Assembly (NCBI GenBank): GCA_910584745.1
Contig: CAJUDG010000007.1
Coordinates: forward strand, 1 to 64,000
Source of the DNA: an uncultured Eubacteriales bacterium
GTDB taxonomy: Bacteria; Bacillota; Clostridia; Oscillospirales; Acutalibacteraceae
Direction of reading: 5' to 3'
DNA length: 64,000 nucleotides
Below the pieces are notes generated by a model. The model was not told the DNA's origin, did no database searches, and worked only from the letters and a program-made list of their open reading frames with translations. The stretch's first letter is position 1. Each line of letters begins with the position of its first letter. Positions 1 through 8,498 of the stretch are shown here, in pieces. The position numbers were made by a program, and so were the translations under genes.

Positions 1-184
1 TGGGCAACCAGTACAAGGGCCAGTTCTTCACCCCCTATAGCGTGTGCCGCATGATGGCCCAAATCACCGGCACGGACGACCTCAAGGCAAAGCTGGAGCG
101 TCAGGGCTGGGTGTCTGTCAGTGACTGCTGCTGCGCGGCGGGGTGCCGATGGTGCTGGAGGACATAAAATCAACAAAGGAGTAA
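1..184 (+). pseudogene. N6-adenine DNA methylase fragment, truncated and frameshifted
   Basis: From position 3 the frame encodes GQFFTPYSVCRMMA and then GWVSVSDCCCAAG, which resembles the SAM-binding start of N6 DNA methylases (FTP...VC..M, then D.CCGAG). After the G run at 140-143 the frame runs into nonsense and stops at 165-167. Adding one G would restore VPMVLEDIKSTKE and a stop at 182-184, but even then the NPPY catalytic region is missing. I read this as the end of a decayed or deleted methylase gene entering from the left. The ribosome site for the next gene (AAAGGAG, 175-181) overlaps it. Confidence 0.55.
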
Positions 185-188
185 AAAC

Positions 189-1877
189 ATGAACATAAAC
201 GCAATCACAACGACCCCCGAGGCTCAAAAGGGCTTCTACCCCACGCCGCCGGGGCTTGCGGACAAGCTGCTGGGCGGTATTGACTGGGACTACATCGAGA
301 CCGTTTTGGAGCCGTCGGCGGGGAAGGGCAATCTGGTAAAGTCTGCCACGCAAAAGGCACGCAAACGCCGTTACCACAAGGGATTGGAGGTGGACTGTGT
401 GGAGATAGACCCATACCTGCGCTCGATACTGGAGCATGAGTTCAAGGAATCCGAGCAAGTCTATGTCGTACACGACGATTTCCTAACCTTCCAGAGCCGC
501 AAGCACTACGATCTCATCGTGATGAACCCGCCCTTCGCTGACGGGGACGCCCATCTGCTCAAGGCAATAGAGATGCAAAAGCGCTGGGGCGGACAGATTC
601 GGTGCCTGCTGAATGCTGAGACCCTGCTGAACCCATGCACTAACCGGCGCAAGGTCTTGGAAAGCCAACTCGCAGAGTTGGGGGCAGAGGTGGAGTACAT
701 AGAGGGCGGTTTCGCCAATGGAGAGCGGGCCACGGACGTGACAGTGGCGCTTATCAAAATCAGCATACCCCAGGTGAAGGAGGACAGCGACATTTTCCAG
801 CGGCTCAGCGAGGCGGCCCACCTGGACGAGGAGACCGCCCAGGATGTCACCGACATGGCTGTGATGGATTTCATGGAGCAGATAGTCAGCCGGTTCAACG
901 TGGAGGTTGACGCGGGCCTGGAGCTTATCAGGGAGTACCGCAACATGCTGCCCTATTTGCTGGACAGCTTCGACAAAGAGGACAAGTTTGGGTTCACCAC
1001 CCTGACCCTCTGCGCCGGGGATCCATCCAAAGCGGGCGGGCGGGGGAGCGTGCCCAGCGTCAATAAATTTTTGGGGCTGGTGCGTAAAAAGTATTGGACG
1101 GCACTGTTCAGCAATAAGGAGTTTGTGGGCAAGCTGACATCGAACCTCCGGGATAAGTACCGTGGGATGGTGAACGAGATGGTGAAATACGACTTTACCC
1201 TGTTCAATATCCAGAAGATTGCCGCCCAGATGAATGCCGAGATGGGCAAGGGGATTCAGGACACCATCGTGGAGCTTTTTGACAAGATGACCGAGAAGCA
1301 CACATGGTACCCGGAGATAGAGCGGAATATCCACTACTACAACGGCTGGAAGACCAACAAGGCCCATAAGCTGGGCATGAAGGTTATCCTGCCGATTTAT
1401 GGGGTGTTTTTCAGCTACTCATGGTCAAAAGAGACGTTCAATGTCTATGAGGCAGAGAAAACAATTTCAGACATTGAGAAAGTTTTTGATTACCTAGACG
1501 GCAACATGACCGCCTCTGTCAACCTGCACGGCGTGCTCCTCTCCGCTTGTGAGCAGGGGCAGACCCGGAATATCCCCTGCAAGTTCTTTGACGTGACCCT
1601 GTACAAAAAGGGCACCATGCACATCAAGTTCCGCAACCCGGAGCTGGTGGACAGATTCAATATCTACTGCTGCAAGCATAAGGGGTGGCTGCCGCCCAGC
1701 TATGGCAAGGCCCGGTACAGCAATATGCAGGCAGGGGAGAAGGCTGTGGTCGATAGTTTTCACGGCGACGGCAAGGAGGGTTCCGGCGAGAAGGGGTATA
1801 GTATGGTGATGGCCCGGGCCGATTACTTTCTCAGTGAGCCGGTCAATGAGGTGCCGCTGCTGATGGCTGGGGCGTGA
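189..1877 (+). CDS. N6-adenine DNA methyltransferase with DUF4942-like C-terminal region
   Basis: 562 residues. A class I SAM-dependent methyltransferase occupies roughly residues 10-195: the SAM-binding motif EPSAGKG is at 41-47, the acidic VEID motif near 71-74 and the catalytic NPPF motif at 113-116, typical of N6-adenine methylation. The remaining ~350 residues are not catalytic in appearance and resemble the DUF4942 region often fused to such phage enzymes. The ATG lies 7 bases after an AAAGGAG ribosome site. Its neighbours are ParB, Dam and PAPS-reductase genes, so it probably belongs to an early DNA-modification operon that protects phage DNA from host restriction. The target sequence cannot be read from here. 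Confidence 0.85.
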   Translation: MNINAITTTPEAQKGFYPTPPGLADKLLGGIDWDYIETVLEPSAGKGNLVKSATQKARKRRYHKGLEVDCVEIDPYLRSILEHEFKESEQVYVVHDDFLTFQSRKHYDLIVMNPPFADGDAHLLKAIEMQKRWGGQIRCLLNAETLLNPCTNRRKVLESQLAELGAEVEYIEGGFANGERATDVTVALIKISIPQVKEDSDIFQRLSEAAHLDEETAQDVTDMAVMDFMEQIVSRFNVEVDAGLELIREYRNMLPYLLDSFDKEDKFGFTTLTLCAGDPSKAGGRGSVPSVNKFLGLVRKKYWTALFSNKEFVGKLTSNLRDKYRGMVNEMVKYDFTLFNIQKIAAQMNAEMGKGIQDTIVELFDKMTEKHTWYPEIERNIHYYNGWKTNKAHKLGMKVILPIYGVFFSYSWSKETFNVYEAEKTISDIEKVFDYLDGNMTASVNLHGVLLSACEQGQTRNIPCKFFDVTLYKKGTMHIKFRNPELVDRFNIYCCKHKGWLPPSYGKARYSNMQAGEKAVVDSFHGDGKEGSGEKGYSMVMARADYFLSEPVNEVPLLMAGA

Positions 1878-1933
1878 GCCCCAGCTCAGTGCGGAAAGGC
1901 ACATACACAACATGACGTTAAAGGAGATAAATT

Positions 1934-3253
1934 ATGGCAGAATTACAATACATAGAGGTGGAAAAGCTTCACCCCCACCCGGACAACCCCCGCAAGGAGA
2001 TCGGGGACGTGTCCGAACTGGCGGAGAGTATCAAGCAAAACGGCATATTCCAGAACCTGACAGTGGTGCCGGCCGAGGACGGCTACACGGTAATTATCGG
2101 TCACCGGCGGCTGACGGCGGCAAAAGCGGCGGGCCTTGAAAAGGTGCCCTGCGTCGTTGCAGACATGACCCCCAAAGAACAGCTGCAGACCATGCTCTTA
2201 GAGAATATGCAGCGCTCGGACCTGACGGTGTACGAGCAGGCCCAGGGCTTTCAGCTGATGCTGGACATGGGAAGCTCTGTGGAGGAAATAGCCGAGAAAA
2301 CCGGCTTCTCCCAGACCACAGTGCGGCGGCGGGTGAAGATGATGGAACTGGACCAGGAGAAGTTAAAGGAGGTCAGCAAGCGTCAGCTCTCCCTCGCCGA
2401 CTTTGACAGGCTGGCTCAGATCGAGGATATCAAGGTCAGAAACCAGTGCCTTGATTCCATAGGGACTCAAAATTTTAAGAGCAGCGTAGCCTATGAGATC
2501 CGCAAGCAGGAAATAAAGAAAAAACTGCCCTCTGTGAAAAAGCAGATAAAAGCGCTCGGTGCCAAAAAGCTCAACTCAAGCGATAAGTATAGCAGCCGGT
2601 ACGAGAGCATAACCGGCTATATCGATATTGCCAACTGGGATGAGGGGACGCCCCTTCTTGAGAAAGCACATCAAGGTGAACTGTTTTATTACCTTGATAA
2701 TGATTCTGTGCAGTTTTTTCAAAAGTGTAAGCGGGCTGCGCCAGAGAAGAAATCCCCGAAGGAAAAGGCCAGAGAGAAGCGCATAGCGGATGCCTGGGCA
2801 GTTATCCATGAACAGGCGGCGGTGGCCTATCAGCTGCGCAGCGACTTTGTGAAAGGGCTGCGTTATACTCAAAAGAACGCCGATTTGATTCTAAAGGGCG
2901 CATTACTGGCGGGGATTTTGAAAGCCGCGGATTACATGGGCTCGAACCGTGACGCCATCATGGATATTCTGGAGCAGGACAAAGAGAACTACGCTCGGGA
3001 CCGAGGGATCAAAGTGCTGGCAGCGTTTGCAACGGCTGACCCGGAAAACTACCCCGCACTGATCTACGCCTTGTTTGGCGACAGCCCGAAAGAAGATTAC
3101 ACCGGTGGCGGCTATCAGAAGCAATACCCGGAGTATTGCCCATCCTCCAAACTGACCGGGATATACGCTTGGCTCATGGATTTGGGCTACGAGATGTCCG
3201 ATGAGGAAAAGGCCATGCAGGGTGGGACTCATGAGGTGTTCAAGGAGAGGTGA
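1934..3253 (+). CDS. ParB/Spo0J-family partition-like protein
   Basis: 439 residues. The N-terminal ParB/Srx fold is clear: HPHPDNPRKE near residue 12, GIFQNLTVVP, then the GHRRLTAAKAAG box near residues 56-67. A helix-turn-helix follows (EEIAEKTGFSQTTVRRRVKMM, about 115-135). The C-terminal ~270 residues are charged and of unknown role. In phages such proteins sit beside methylases and may be CTP-binding partition factors, nucleases or regulators; no ParA is visible nearby, so a classical partition role is uncertain. An AAGGAG ribosome site precedes the ATG. Confidence 0.85.
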   Translation: MAELQYIEVEKLHPHPDNPRKEIGDVSELAESIKQNGIFQNLTVVPAEDGYTVIIGHRRLTAAKAAGLEKVPCVVADMTPKEQLQTMLLENMQRSDLTVYEQAQGFQLMLDMGSSVEEIAEKTGFSQTTVRRRVKMMELDQEKLKEVSKRQLSLADFDRLAQIEDIKVRNQCLDSIGTQNFKSSVAYEIRKQEIKKKLPSVKKQIKALGAKKLNSSDKYSSRYESITGYIDIANWDEGTPLLEKAHQGELFYYLDNDSVQFFQKCKRAAPEKKSPKEKAREKRIADAWAVIHEQAAVAYQLRSDFVKGLRYTQKNADLILKGALLAGILKAADYMGSNRDAIMDILEQDKENYARDRGIKVLAAFATADPENYPALIYALFGDSPKEDYTGGGYQKQYPEYCPSSKLTGIYAWLMDLGYEMSDEEKAMQGGTHEVFKER

Positions 3254-3260
3254 GCTGCTG

Positions 3261-3452
3261 ATGGACGTGAAAGAGCGCGGGTGCATCAATTTCAAGTGCC
3301 TTAGGCGGCGGGGGTATTTCTGCTGCGCGGACTGCCGGGAGAGGGACGTCTGCGGGAGGGCTTGCCTGAACACCCCGGAGAGGTGCGGGCTGGCGAGGGA
3401 GAAAGCGCCGAGAGATAAGGAGGTCCGGGAGTATGCGGAGGCAAGAAAATGA
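3261..3452 (+). CDS. Small Cys-rich phage protein, function unknown
   Basis: 63 residues from the ATG at 3261, chosen over the upstream start at 3201 because AAGGAGAGG at 3243-3250 gives ideal spacing and avoids a long overlap with the ParB gene. Nine cysteines, some in CC and CxxC pairs (CCADC, CGRAC), suggest a small zinc-binding module. It ends four bases into the Dam gene (ATGA overlap), so the two are translationally coupled. I do not recognise the family. Confidence 0.65.
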   Translation: MDVKERGCINFKCLRRRGYFCCADCRERDVCGRACLNTPERCGLAREKAPRDKEVREYAEARK

Positions 3453-4276
3453 AAGCCATATTCCGCTACCCCGGCAGCAAGTGGAGCCTTGCCGGGTGGA
3501 TAATCTCCCACTTCCCGGCGGGCTATGAAAAAATGGTGTACCTGGAGCTCTTCTGCGGCAGTGGAGCTGTGTTTTTCAATAAGGAGCCCGGGGCAGTAGA
3601 GACCATAAACGACCTGGACGGCGACATTGTGAACCTGTTTTGGGTGTTGAGAGAATCCCCGGAGGAGCTTCGGCGGGCGCTGGAGCTTACGCCGTACAGC
3701 CGCGAGGAGTATGACATGTCATTTGTGCCGGTAGAGGAGCCCATAGAGAAGGCACGGCGGTTCATGGTGCGGACAAATCAGGCCATTGGTGCGAAGCTGG
3801 GCAGCAAGTGCGGCTGGCAAAACCACAAGCAGAGGGAGATAGGCGGGACCGCCTGCAAGTGGGGCGGCATAACCGATACTGTAGACTTGGCGGCGCAGCG
3901 CCTTCGGGGCGGCACCACGAACCTCGTGCAGATAGAGCACATGGACGCGCTGGAGCTCATAGCTCGGTACGATAGACCTGACGTGCTGATGTACGTGGAC
4001 CCGCCGTACCTCAGGAGCACCCGCAAAAGCGGCAGGCTTTACGTGCACGAGATGGACCGCGGGCAGCACCGGGAGCTTTTGAGGCTGGTGCGGGAGAGCA
4101 GGGCGAAGATAGTGCTTTCAGGGTATCAGTCGGAGCTTTACGATAGGGAGCTTTGCGGGTGGTACACGGACAGCGCCAAGAGTCAGACCACCTCGGGGGA
4201 GTTCGCGCGGGAGGTCATCTGGATGAATTTTGAGCCTTGCGGGCAGATGAGGCTGGAGGACAAAAATGGAGCGTAA
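3449..4276 (+). CDS. Dam-type (D12 class) DNA adenine methylase
   Basis: 275 residues, the usual length for D12 N6-adenine methylases. The N-terminal SAM-binding segment reads FRYPGSKW...LELFCGSGAVFF (motif I, FxGxG) and the catalytic DPPY motif appears in MYVDPPYLRSTRKSG near residue 177. The C-terminal IVLSGYQSELYD is also typical. GATC methylation is the commonest activity of this family, but the recognition sequence is inferred from the family only. It overlaps the preceding Cys-rich gene by four bases. Confidence 0.92.
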   Translation: MKAIFRYPGSKWSLAGWIISHFPAGYEKMVYLELFCGSGAVFFNKEPGAVETINDLDGDIVNLFWVLRESPEELRRALELTPYSREEYDMSFVPVEEPIEKARRFMVRTNQAIGAKLGSKCGWQNHKQREIGGTACKWGGITDTVDLAAQRLRGGTTNLVQIEHMDALELIARYDRPDVLMYVDPPYLRSTRKSGRLYVHEMDRGQHRELLRLVRESRAKIVLSGYQSELYDRELCGWYTDSAKSQTTSGEFAREVIWMNFEPCGQMRLEDKNGA

Positions 4277-4352
4277 AGAACTTACCCACCTCTCCCTTTT
4301 CACGGGCATAAATCGCGAATACACAGGAGAAGGAAGTCAAAATCATGACTGA
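4266..4352 (+). pseudogene. Remnant of a C5-cytosine DNA methylase start
   Basis: An ATG at 4266, overlapping the end of the Dam gene, opens a 28-codon frame. Its first 15 residues, MERKELTHLSLFTGI, match the conserved start of phage C5 DNA methylases (LTHLSLFTGIGG). It then diverges and stops at 4350-4352, just inside the next gene. The simplest reading is that a cytosine methylase once lay between Dam and the PAPS-reductase-like gene and was deleted apart from its first codons. It may still couple translation to the gene at 4345. Confidence 0.55.
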
Positions 4353-5469
4353 AACATACAAGAGTAAGGTCTACACCGAGAGGCCGGCATATGCGGACTT
4401 TGAGGCCCCGGCGAAGTTTGAGGCTATAAAGAGTATCATCGCCCGGCGGCTTAAGGAACACCCCAAGGCCATATGCTCATACTCCGGCGGCTCGGACAGT
4501 GATATCCTCATCGACCTTATCGAGCGCACCAGAGAGATTTTCAAGCTCCCGGAGGTCAAGTATGTGTTTTTCAACACCGGGCTTGAGATGAAAGCCACCA
4601 GGGAGCACGTCAAGGCCACGGCCGAGAAGTACGGCGTGGAGATTACAGAGTGCAGGCCGAAGATGGGGATTGTGCGGGCGGTCAGGAACCACGGCGTACC
4701 GTTTGTGTCAAAGATAATGTCCGCGGGGCTTGAGGAGTGGCAGAAGAAGGGTGTGCCGCTGGAGATTGCCGGAGAGTATGAGCGGGCGGAAGACAAGGCG
4801 AAAAAACGCCGGGAGCTCTCGGAGCGTTATCCGAAATGCGAGACCCTGATAAACTTTCTCTGCTGCTGCAACTCGGCAGGGGAACCCAGGCCCAATATCC
4901 AGCTTGTGATAAATTCCTCAAAGTATATGCGCGACTTTATCGGGGAGCACCCGCCGGACTTTCATATCAGCGCCAAGTGCTGCGACTACTGCAAAAAGGA
5001 TATCGCACACAAGGTACAGAAGGGCTATGACATGATAATTACCGGGGAGCGCCGGGCCGAGGGAGGTATGCGCTCGGTGCCGCGAAAGGACAACTCCAGT
5101 TTATGCTTCACACAGACAAGCTCGGGCCAGTACCGTCTGCGGCCGCTGTACTATGTTACGGACGAGGACAAGGCCTGGTACAAGAACTACTATGGCATAC
5201 GGTATTCCGACGCTTATGAAGTGTATGGACTAACACGGACCGGCTGCTGCGGGTGCCCGATTTCATACAAGGCGGTGGAGGATTTGGAGAAGATACGGCC
5301 ATTTGAGCCCAACGTGGTCAGGGCGGCGTGGAACATTTTCGGTAAGAGCTATGAGTACCGGGCGAAGTATGTGGAGTATAAGAAACGGAGGTCTGCTGCG
5401 GAGGGTAACTTGGAGGGGCAGATGGATTTTTTTGGGAATGAGATTGGAGGGATGAGAGATGGAACTTAA
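4345..5469 (+). CDS. Phage PAPS-reductase-like protein (PP-loop, DndC-related)
   Basis: 374 residues with an N-terminal PP-loop ATP-pyrophosphatase motif SGGSDSD (about 47-53) and the family's FFNTGLEMKATREHV segment. The C-terminal half carries cysteine clusters (CCCNSAG, CCDYCKK, CCGCPIS) that could hold an Fe-S cluster or zinc. Family members reduce PAPS/APS or, as DndC, activate sulfur for DNA phosphorothioation. Its place between DNA methylases and an anti-restriction protein suggests DNA or nucleotide modification, but no dndBDE genes are visible. The activity is therefore inference. Confidence 0.8.
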   Translation: MTETYKSKVYTERPAYADFEAPAKFEAIKSIIARRLKEHPKAICSYSGGSDSDILIDLIERTREIFKLPEVKYVFFNTGLEMKATREHVKATAEKYGVEITECRPKMGIVRAVRNHGVPFVSKIMSAGLEEWQKKGVPLEIAGEYERAEDKAKKRRELSERYPKCETLINFLCCCNSAGEPRPNIQLVINSSKYMRDFIGEHPPDFHISAKCCDYCKKDIAHKVQKGYDMIITGERRAEGGMRSVPRKDNSSLCFTQTSSGQYRLRPLYYVTDEDKAWYKNYYGIRYSDAYEVYGLTRTGCCGCPISYKAVEDLEKIRPFEPNVVRAAWNIFGKSYEYRAKYVEYKKRRSAAEGNLEGQMDFFGNEIGGMRDGT

Positions 5470-5830
5470 ACCGTGCCCGTTTTGCGGGGCGGAAGTAAGG
5501 GTAAGGGAATATTTGCCCCCCGGTTCTGGAGCTTTCCAAATACTGTGTAAATGTGGGGTGAGCTCTGCAATTTATCCAAGTGTTGCATCCACTGAAAAAG
5601 CCTGGAACCGCCGCTATGAGCCGCCCAATGAGCCTCTGACACTGGAGGAGCTGAATGGGATGGTAGAGGAGCCGGTCTGGATAGAAGCCCCGGATATGCC
5701 AAACCTGCACGGATGGGCCATTAACTATGGCCTTGACCCTGATGTAATGCACATCCAGTATGCTGAGATTGGATTGGATGTGTACGGGAAGACTTGGCTT
5801 GCCTACCGCCGCAGGCCGGGGAGGGGATAG
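5459..5830 (+). CDS. Lar-family restriction alleviation protein
   Basis: 123 residues. It opens with MELKPCPFCGAEVRV and continues to CKCGVSS...STEKAWNRRY, the zinc-ribbon signature of Lar-like proteins. Lar in the Rac prophage modulates type I restriction-modification so that incoming phage DNA is methylated rather than cut. The C-terminal ~65 residues (EEPVWIEAPDMPNLHGWAI and beyond) are an extension common in phage homologues of unknown role. It overlaps the preceding gene by 11 bases, so co-translation is likely. Confidence 0.8.
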   Translation: MELKPCPFCGAEVRVREYLPPGSGAFQILCKCGVSSAIYPSVASTEKAWNRRYEPPNEPLTLEELNGMVEEPVWIEAPDMPNLHGWAINYGLDPDVMHIQYAEIGLDVYGKTWLAYRRRPGRG

Positions 5831-5831
5831 C

Positions 5832-6317
5832 ATGATATGGCACAAGTCATGGAGAGCAGACCCCCGGGCGCGGGAGATAGCTGACAGGCACTATAACAGG
5901 CAAAAGCCCGGGACCCGGCAGTTTGTGCCGCCGGGGCGGGCACTGGTGCTGTACGCTGAGACAAAAGCAGGCCGGGCCTTTTGGGTCACCTCATTCCCAT
6001 ATGCTGAATATGTGCACCACGCATGGGCCGGGGCGTGGGTATGCTCCGCTTTCAGAAATGAGGGAGCAGGTATCGCGTCAGAAATGATACTGGAGGCGGT
6101 GGCCGCTACAAGGGCCCACTTTGGAGAGCCGCCGGAGCTAGGCATGATCACATTCATAGACCGCCAAAGGGTCAGGCCGACTATGGTACACGGCAAAAAG
6201 ACATGGGGCCGGACATATGAGCTTGCGGGCTTTCGCCCGGTCGGGGAGACAAAGGGCGGGCTCCTCGCTCTGCAGCTGCTCCCCGCCGATATGCCGGGGC
6301 CGGAGGAGGCGATATGA
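5832..6317 (+). CDS. Conserved phage protein, possibly acetyltransferase-like, function unknown
   Basis: 161 residues from the ATG at 5832, preceded by GAGGGG. The start at 5760 would overlap the Lar gene by 70 bases and gives an unlike N terminus. Conserved-looking features are HYNRQKPGTRQFVPPGR, WVTSFPYAEYVHHAWAGAWVCSAFRNEG and ELAGFRPVGETKGGLLALQL. I recall similar proteins from actinobacterial and clostridial phages with no assigned role. The pattern resembles a GNAT-like fold but no acetyl-CoA motif is certain. It ends with an ATGA overlap into a tiny membrane protein. Confidence 0.65.
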   Translation: MIWHKSWRADPRAREIADRHYNRQKPGTRQFVPPGRALVLYAETKAGRAFWVTSFPYAEYVHHAWAGAWVCSAFRNEGAGIASEMILEAVAATRAHFGEPPELGMITFIDRQRVRPTMVHGKKTWGRTYELAGFRPVGETKGGLLALQLLPADMPGPEEAI

Positions 6318-6406
6318 CGGTTGACTGGCTGTTTATCGGCTTTGCGCTTGGGTTTATAACGGCGGCGTGGATTTGTCCATGGGTGAATAAAATTTTCAAA
6401 AGGTAG
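6314..6406 (+). CDS. Very small single-pass membrane protein (30 aa)
   Basis: ATG at 6314 overlaps the preceding stop (ATGA), which supports coupled translation. The product, MTVDWLFIGFALGFITAAWI and then CPWVNKIFKR, has one hydrophobic helix (about residues 4-22) followed by a basic tail. This suggests an inner-membrane protein with its C terminus inside. The function is unknown; tiny proteins of this form are common in phage accessory operons. Confidence 0.5.
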   Translation: MTVDWLFIGFALGFITAAWICPWVNKIFKR

Positions 6407-6417
6407 GGGGAAAGAAA

Positions 6418-6618
6418 ATGAACTCCAATAACGCCCATCTTGCCCGCCAGCAGGCCAAGAGAAAAACATGCCGCTGCGTTGCAAATATTGATGGACGCTG
6501 TGTAGCTGAAAAATGTGAAGGTGCGGTGGTTGCGTTTGATGTAAAAATCTGCGGCCCTGATGAGGCAAAAGAGTTCTATGAACTGATAAGGTCTTTAATG
6601 AAGGAGGATTTTCCGTGA
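6418..6618 (+). CDS. Small phage protein, function unknown
   Basis: 66 residues, with a GGGGGAAAG ribosome site before the ATG. Four cysteines lie in the basic first half (CRCVANIDGRCVAEKC), a possible metal site, and the last third is an acidic helix ending EFYELIRSLMKEDFP. It overlaps the next gene by four bases. I do not recognise it. Confidence 0.6.
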   Translation: MNSNNAHLARQQAKRKTCRCVANIDGRCVAEKCEGAVVAFDVKICGPDEAKEFYELIRSLMKEDFP

Positions 6619-7222
6619 AACCCATACTTTTTAACACTGAAATGGTGCGAGCTATTCTTGATGGGCGCAAGACCGTGACCCGGAGGGTGGTGAAGCCGCA
6701 GGAAAAGATTCTTGAAAATCCAAGGCTCGGTTATACGATGTTCACTCCAAAAGAGTACATATCTGTCGGGGGCGAGTGGACAGATTCAGATGGAGATAAG
6801 CGGTATGGAGAAAATTTCATCAAGCGCCTTACTACCCCGGTGACATTCTGTATGTGCGGGAGACGTTTTTTGAGTATAAAGGGCATTTCTACTACAAGGC
6901 AGATGGTAAGCATGAAGGTCTTGCACGGATGGGCTTATACTTCAAGTGGCGACCCTCCATCCATATGCCCCGCAAGGCCGCGAGGATATTCCTGCGGGTG
7001 ACGGATGTGCGGGTGGAGAGGTTGCAGGGGATTACATTTAAGCAAGCGCTAAAAGAAGGGTGCAATGATTATAGCTCTACAGCATTAGGATTCTTTTATG
7101 TATGGGACAGCACCCTCAAGCCCAAAGACCGCGCCCTGTACGGCTGGGAGGCTAATCCCTGGGTGTGGGTCATTGAGTTCGAGAGGGTAAGCAGAGAGGA
7201 GGCAGAAAATGTTCGACAATAA
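6615..7222 (+). pseudogene. ASCH-domain protein interrupted by a single-base frameshift
   Basis: The first frame (6615-7001) starts MKPILFNTEMVRAILDGRKTVTRRVVKP, the typical N terminus of phage ASCH (PUA-like RNA-binding) proteins, then loses similarity. The continuation lies in the frame read from ~6836: GDILYVRETFFEYKGH, PRKAARIFLRVTDVRVERLQ and PWVWVIEFERV, ending at 7222. The join is the C run at 6835-6838: one extra C gives a continuous ~200-residue product. This is a one-base deletion, or a sequencing error in a short homopolymer. Confidence 0.75.
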
Positions 7223-7340
7223 ACTAGTGGATTTTATCTGTAACGTTTGCTTAATTGCTATGTGGATAGGATTTATTGCCATAGGCGCAGGGGTGATAAT
7301 TGGGATTGTTGCATTAGTGAAATTTGTTGCAGGAGTATAG
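7209..7340 (+). CDS. Small single-pass membrane protein (43 aa)
   Basis: ATG at 7209 follows GAGGAGGCAG and overlaps the end of the ASCH frame. The product has a short polar start, then a long hydrophobic stretch from about residue 10 to 40 with a GxGxG-like middle (AIGAGVIIGIVALV). This predicts one long or two short membrane segments. The function is unknown. It may be one of several tiny membrane proteins of the accessory operon (compare 6314-6406). Confidence 0.5.
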   Translation: MFDNKLVDFICNVCLIAMWIGFIAIGAGVIIGIVALVKFVAGV

Positions 7341-7356
7341 AGAAAGGATGTAAATC

Positions 7357-7752
7357 ATGAATCGTGAGATTTTGTTTAGAGGAAAGATGATTGCTAAAGC
7401 CGTTGAGGGTGAGTGGGCTTATGGGAATCTAAATATCAAGCCTGGAGGCAGGATTGCTGTCATAACGCCGGATGAAACGGTGCTTGGTAAGTATGGGCGG
7501 GTTGACCCTGACACCGTCGGCCAGTACACCGGCCTTAAAGACAAGAACGGCGTCGAGATTTTTGAGGGGGATATTTTTTATCATCCGGCAAAACCAAAGT
7601 ACAAGTATGTTGTTGAGTGGGATGAGGCTGGAGGATTTACTATCTTCACAGATGACAGCGGATTTTGCCCTGAGAAAATCGAAGTCATCGGCAATATCTA
7701 TGACAACCCGGAGCTATTGAAGGAGGCAAACCATGAACAAAACAAAAATTGA
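7357..7752 (+). CDS. YopX-family phage protein
   Basis: 131 residues. The family signature is complete: REILFRGKM near the N terminus, GEWAYGNL, then DPDTVGQYTGLKDKNGVEIFEGDI and a final EVIGNIYDNPELL. YopX proteins occur widely in Firmicutes phages and form a beta-rich fold of unknown function. The gene overlaps the next one by 20 bases, suggesting operon co-translation. Confidence 0.9.
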   Translation: MNREILFRGKMIAKAVEGEWAYGNLNIKPGGRIAVITPDETVLGKYGRVDPDTVGQYTGLKDKNGVEIFEGDIFYHPAKPKYKYVVEWDEAGGFTIFTDDSGFCPEKIEVIGNIYDNPELLKEANHEQNKN

Positions 7753-8497
7753 GTGGTGCGACAGCACCTGGAACCCCGTGACCGGCTGCCTGCATGGGTG
7801 CGAATACTGCTATGCCCAGCGCGTGGCGCAGAGGTTTGGGAAGGAGCTGCCGGATTTTAGCGGATATCCGTTGCGGCATAAAGGGGCACATATGTTGGAT
7901 AACAAATTTGATAATAACCCCTATCCGTTCTTATTTGAGCCCACTTTCCACGCATACCGGCTGAACGAGCCCCAGCGAAAGAAGAAGCCCCAGACCATTT
8001 TTGTGTGCAGCATGGCCGACCTGTTCGGCGAGTGGGTGCCGGACGAGTGGATAGTGGAAGTGTTTGAGGCCTGCAAAAAAGCTCCCCAGCACAGATATCT
8101 GTTTTTGACAAAGAATCCGGTCCGGTACGAGGAACTGGCACGGGCCGGGAAGCTGCCGGGAGAGGATAGTTTTTGGTACGGCTCATCTGTACTGAGTCCA
8201 TACACAATGTTCTGGTGGAGCAACCATCACAACACGTTCCTTAGCATAGAGCCGCTGATGGAGGAGTTTCCGTCGCGGTGGAGAGACATCGAGGAGAATT
8301 CAGTGGACTGGATCATCATAGGGGCCATGACCGGGCCAGGAAGCCAGAAGCACCAGCCAAAACGGGAATGGATAGAAAATGTTGTGAAAACGGCGCAGGT
8401 TTCGGGCGTGCCGGTGTTCATGAAGGACAGCCTGCTGCCTATTATGGGAGAAGAAGATATGCTGCGGGAATTTCCGTGGAAGGAGGCAGGCAGTTAA
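7733..8497 (+). CDS. Phage Gp37/Gp68-family protein (DUF5131), radical-SAM-like
   Basis: 254 residues. KIEWCDSTWNPVTGCLHGC and EYCYA give a CxxxCxxC triad at residues 19, 23 and 26 that would bind a 4Fe-4S cluster as in radical SAM enzymes. PQTIFVCSMADLFGEWVP and FLTKNPVRY are family hallmarks. The family is very common in phages and its reaction is, as far as I know, undefined. It is unrelated in sequence to the radical SAM/SPASM enzyme at 38786. Confidence 0.88.
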   Translation: MNKTKIEWCDSTWNPVTGCLHGCEYCYAQRVAQRFGKELPDFSGYPLRHKGAHMLDNKFDNNPYPFLFEPTFHAYRLNEPQRKKKPQTIFVCSMADLFGEWVPDEWIVEVFEACKKAPQHRYLFLTKNPVRYEELARAGKLPGEDSFWYGSSVLSPYTMFWWSNHHNTFLSIEPLMEEFPSRWRDIEENSVDWIIIGAMTGPGSQKHQPKREWIENVVKTAQVSGVPVFMKDSLLPIMGEEDMLREFPWKEAGS

Positions 8498-8498
8498 T

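Noticed and set aside
483..1367. Long minus-strand frame of 294 codons opposite the DNA methylase
   Set aside because: It is a shadow of the plus-strand gene in G+C-rich DNA: low-complexity His/Leu/Pro composition, no ribosome site, no motif.
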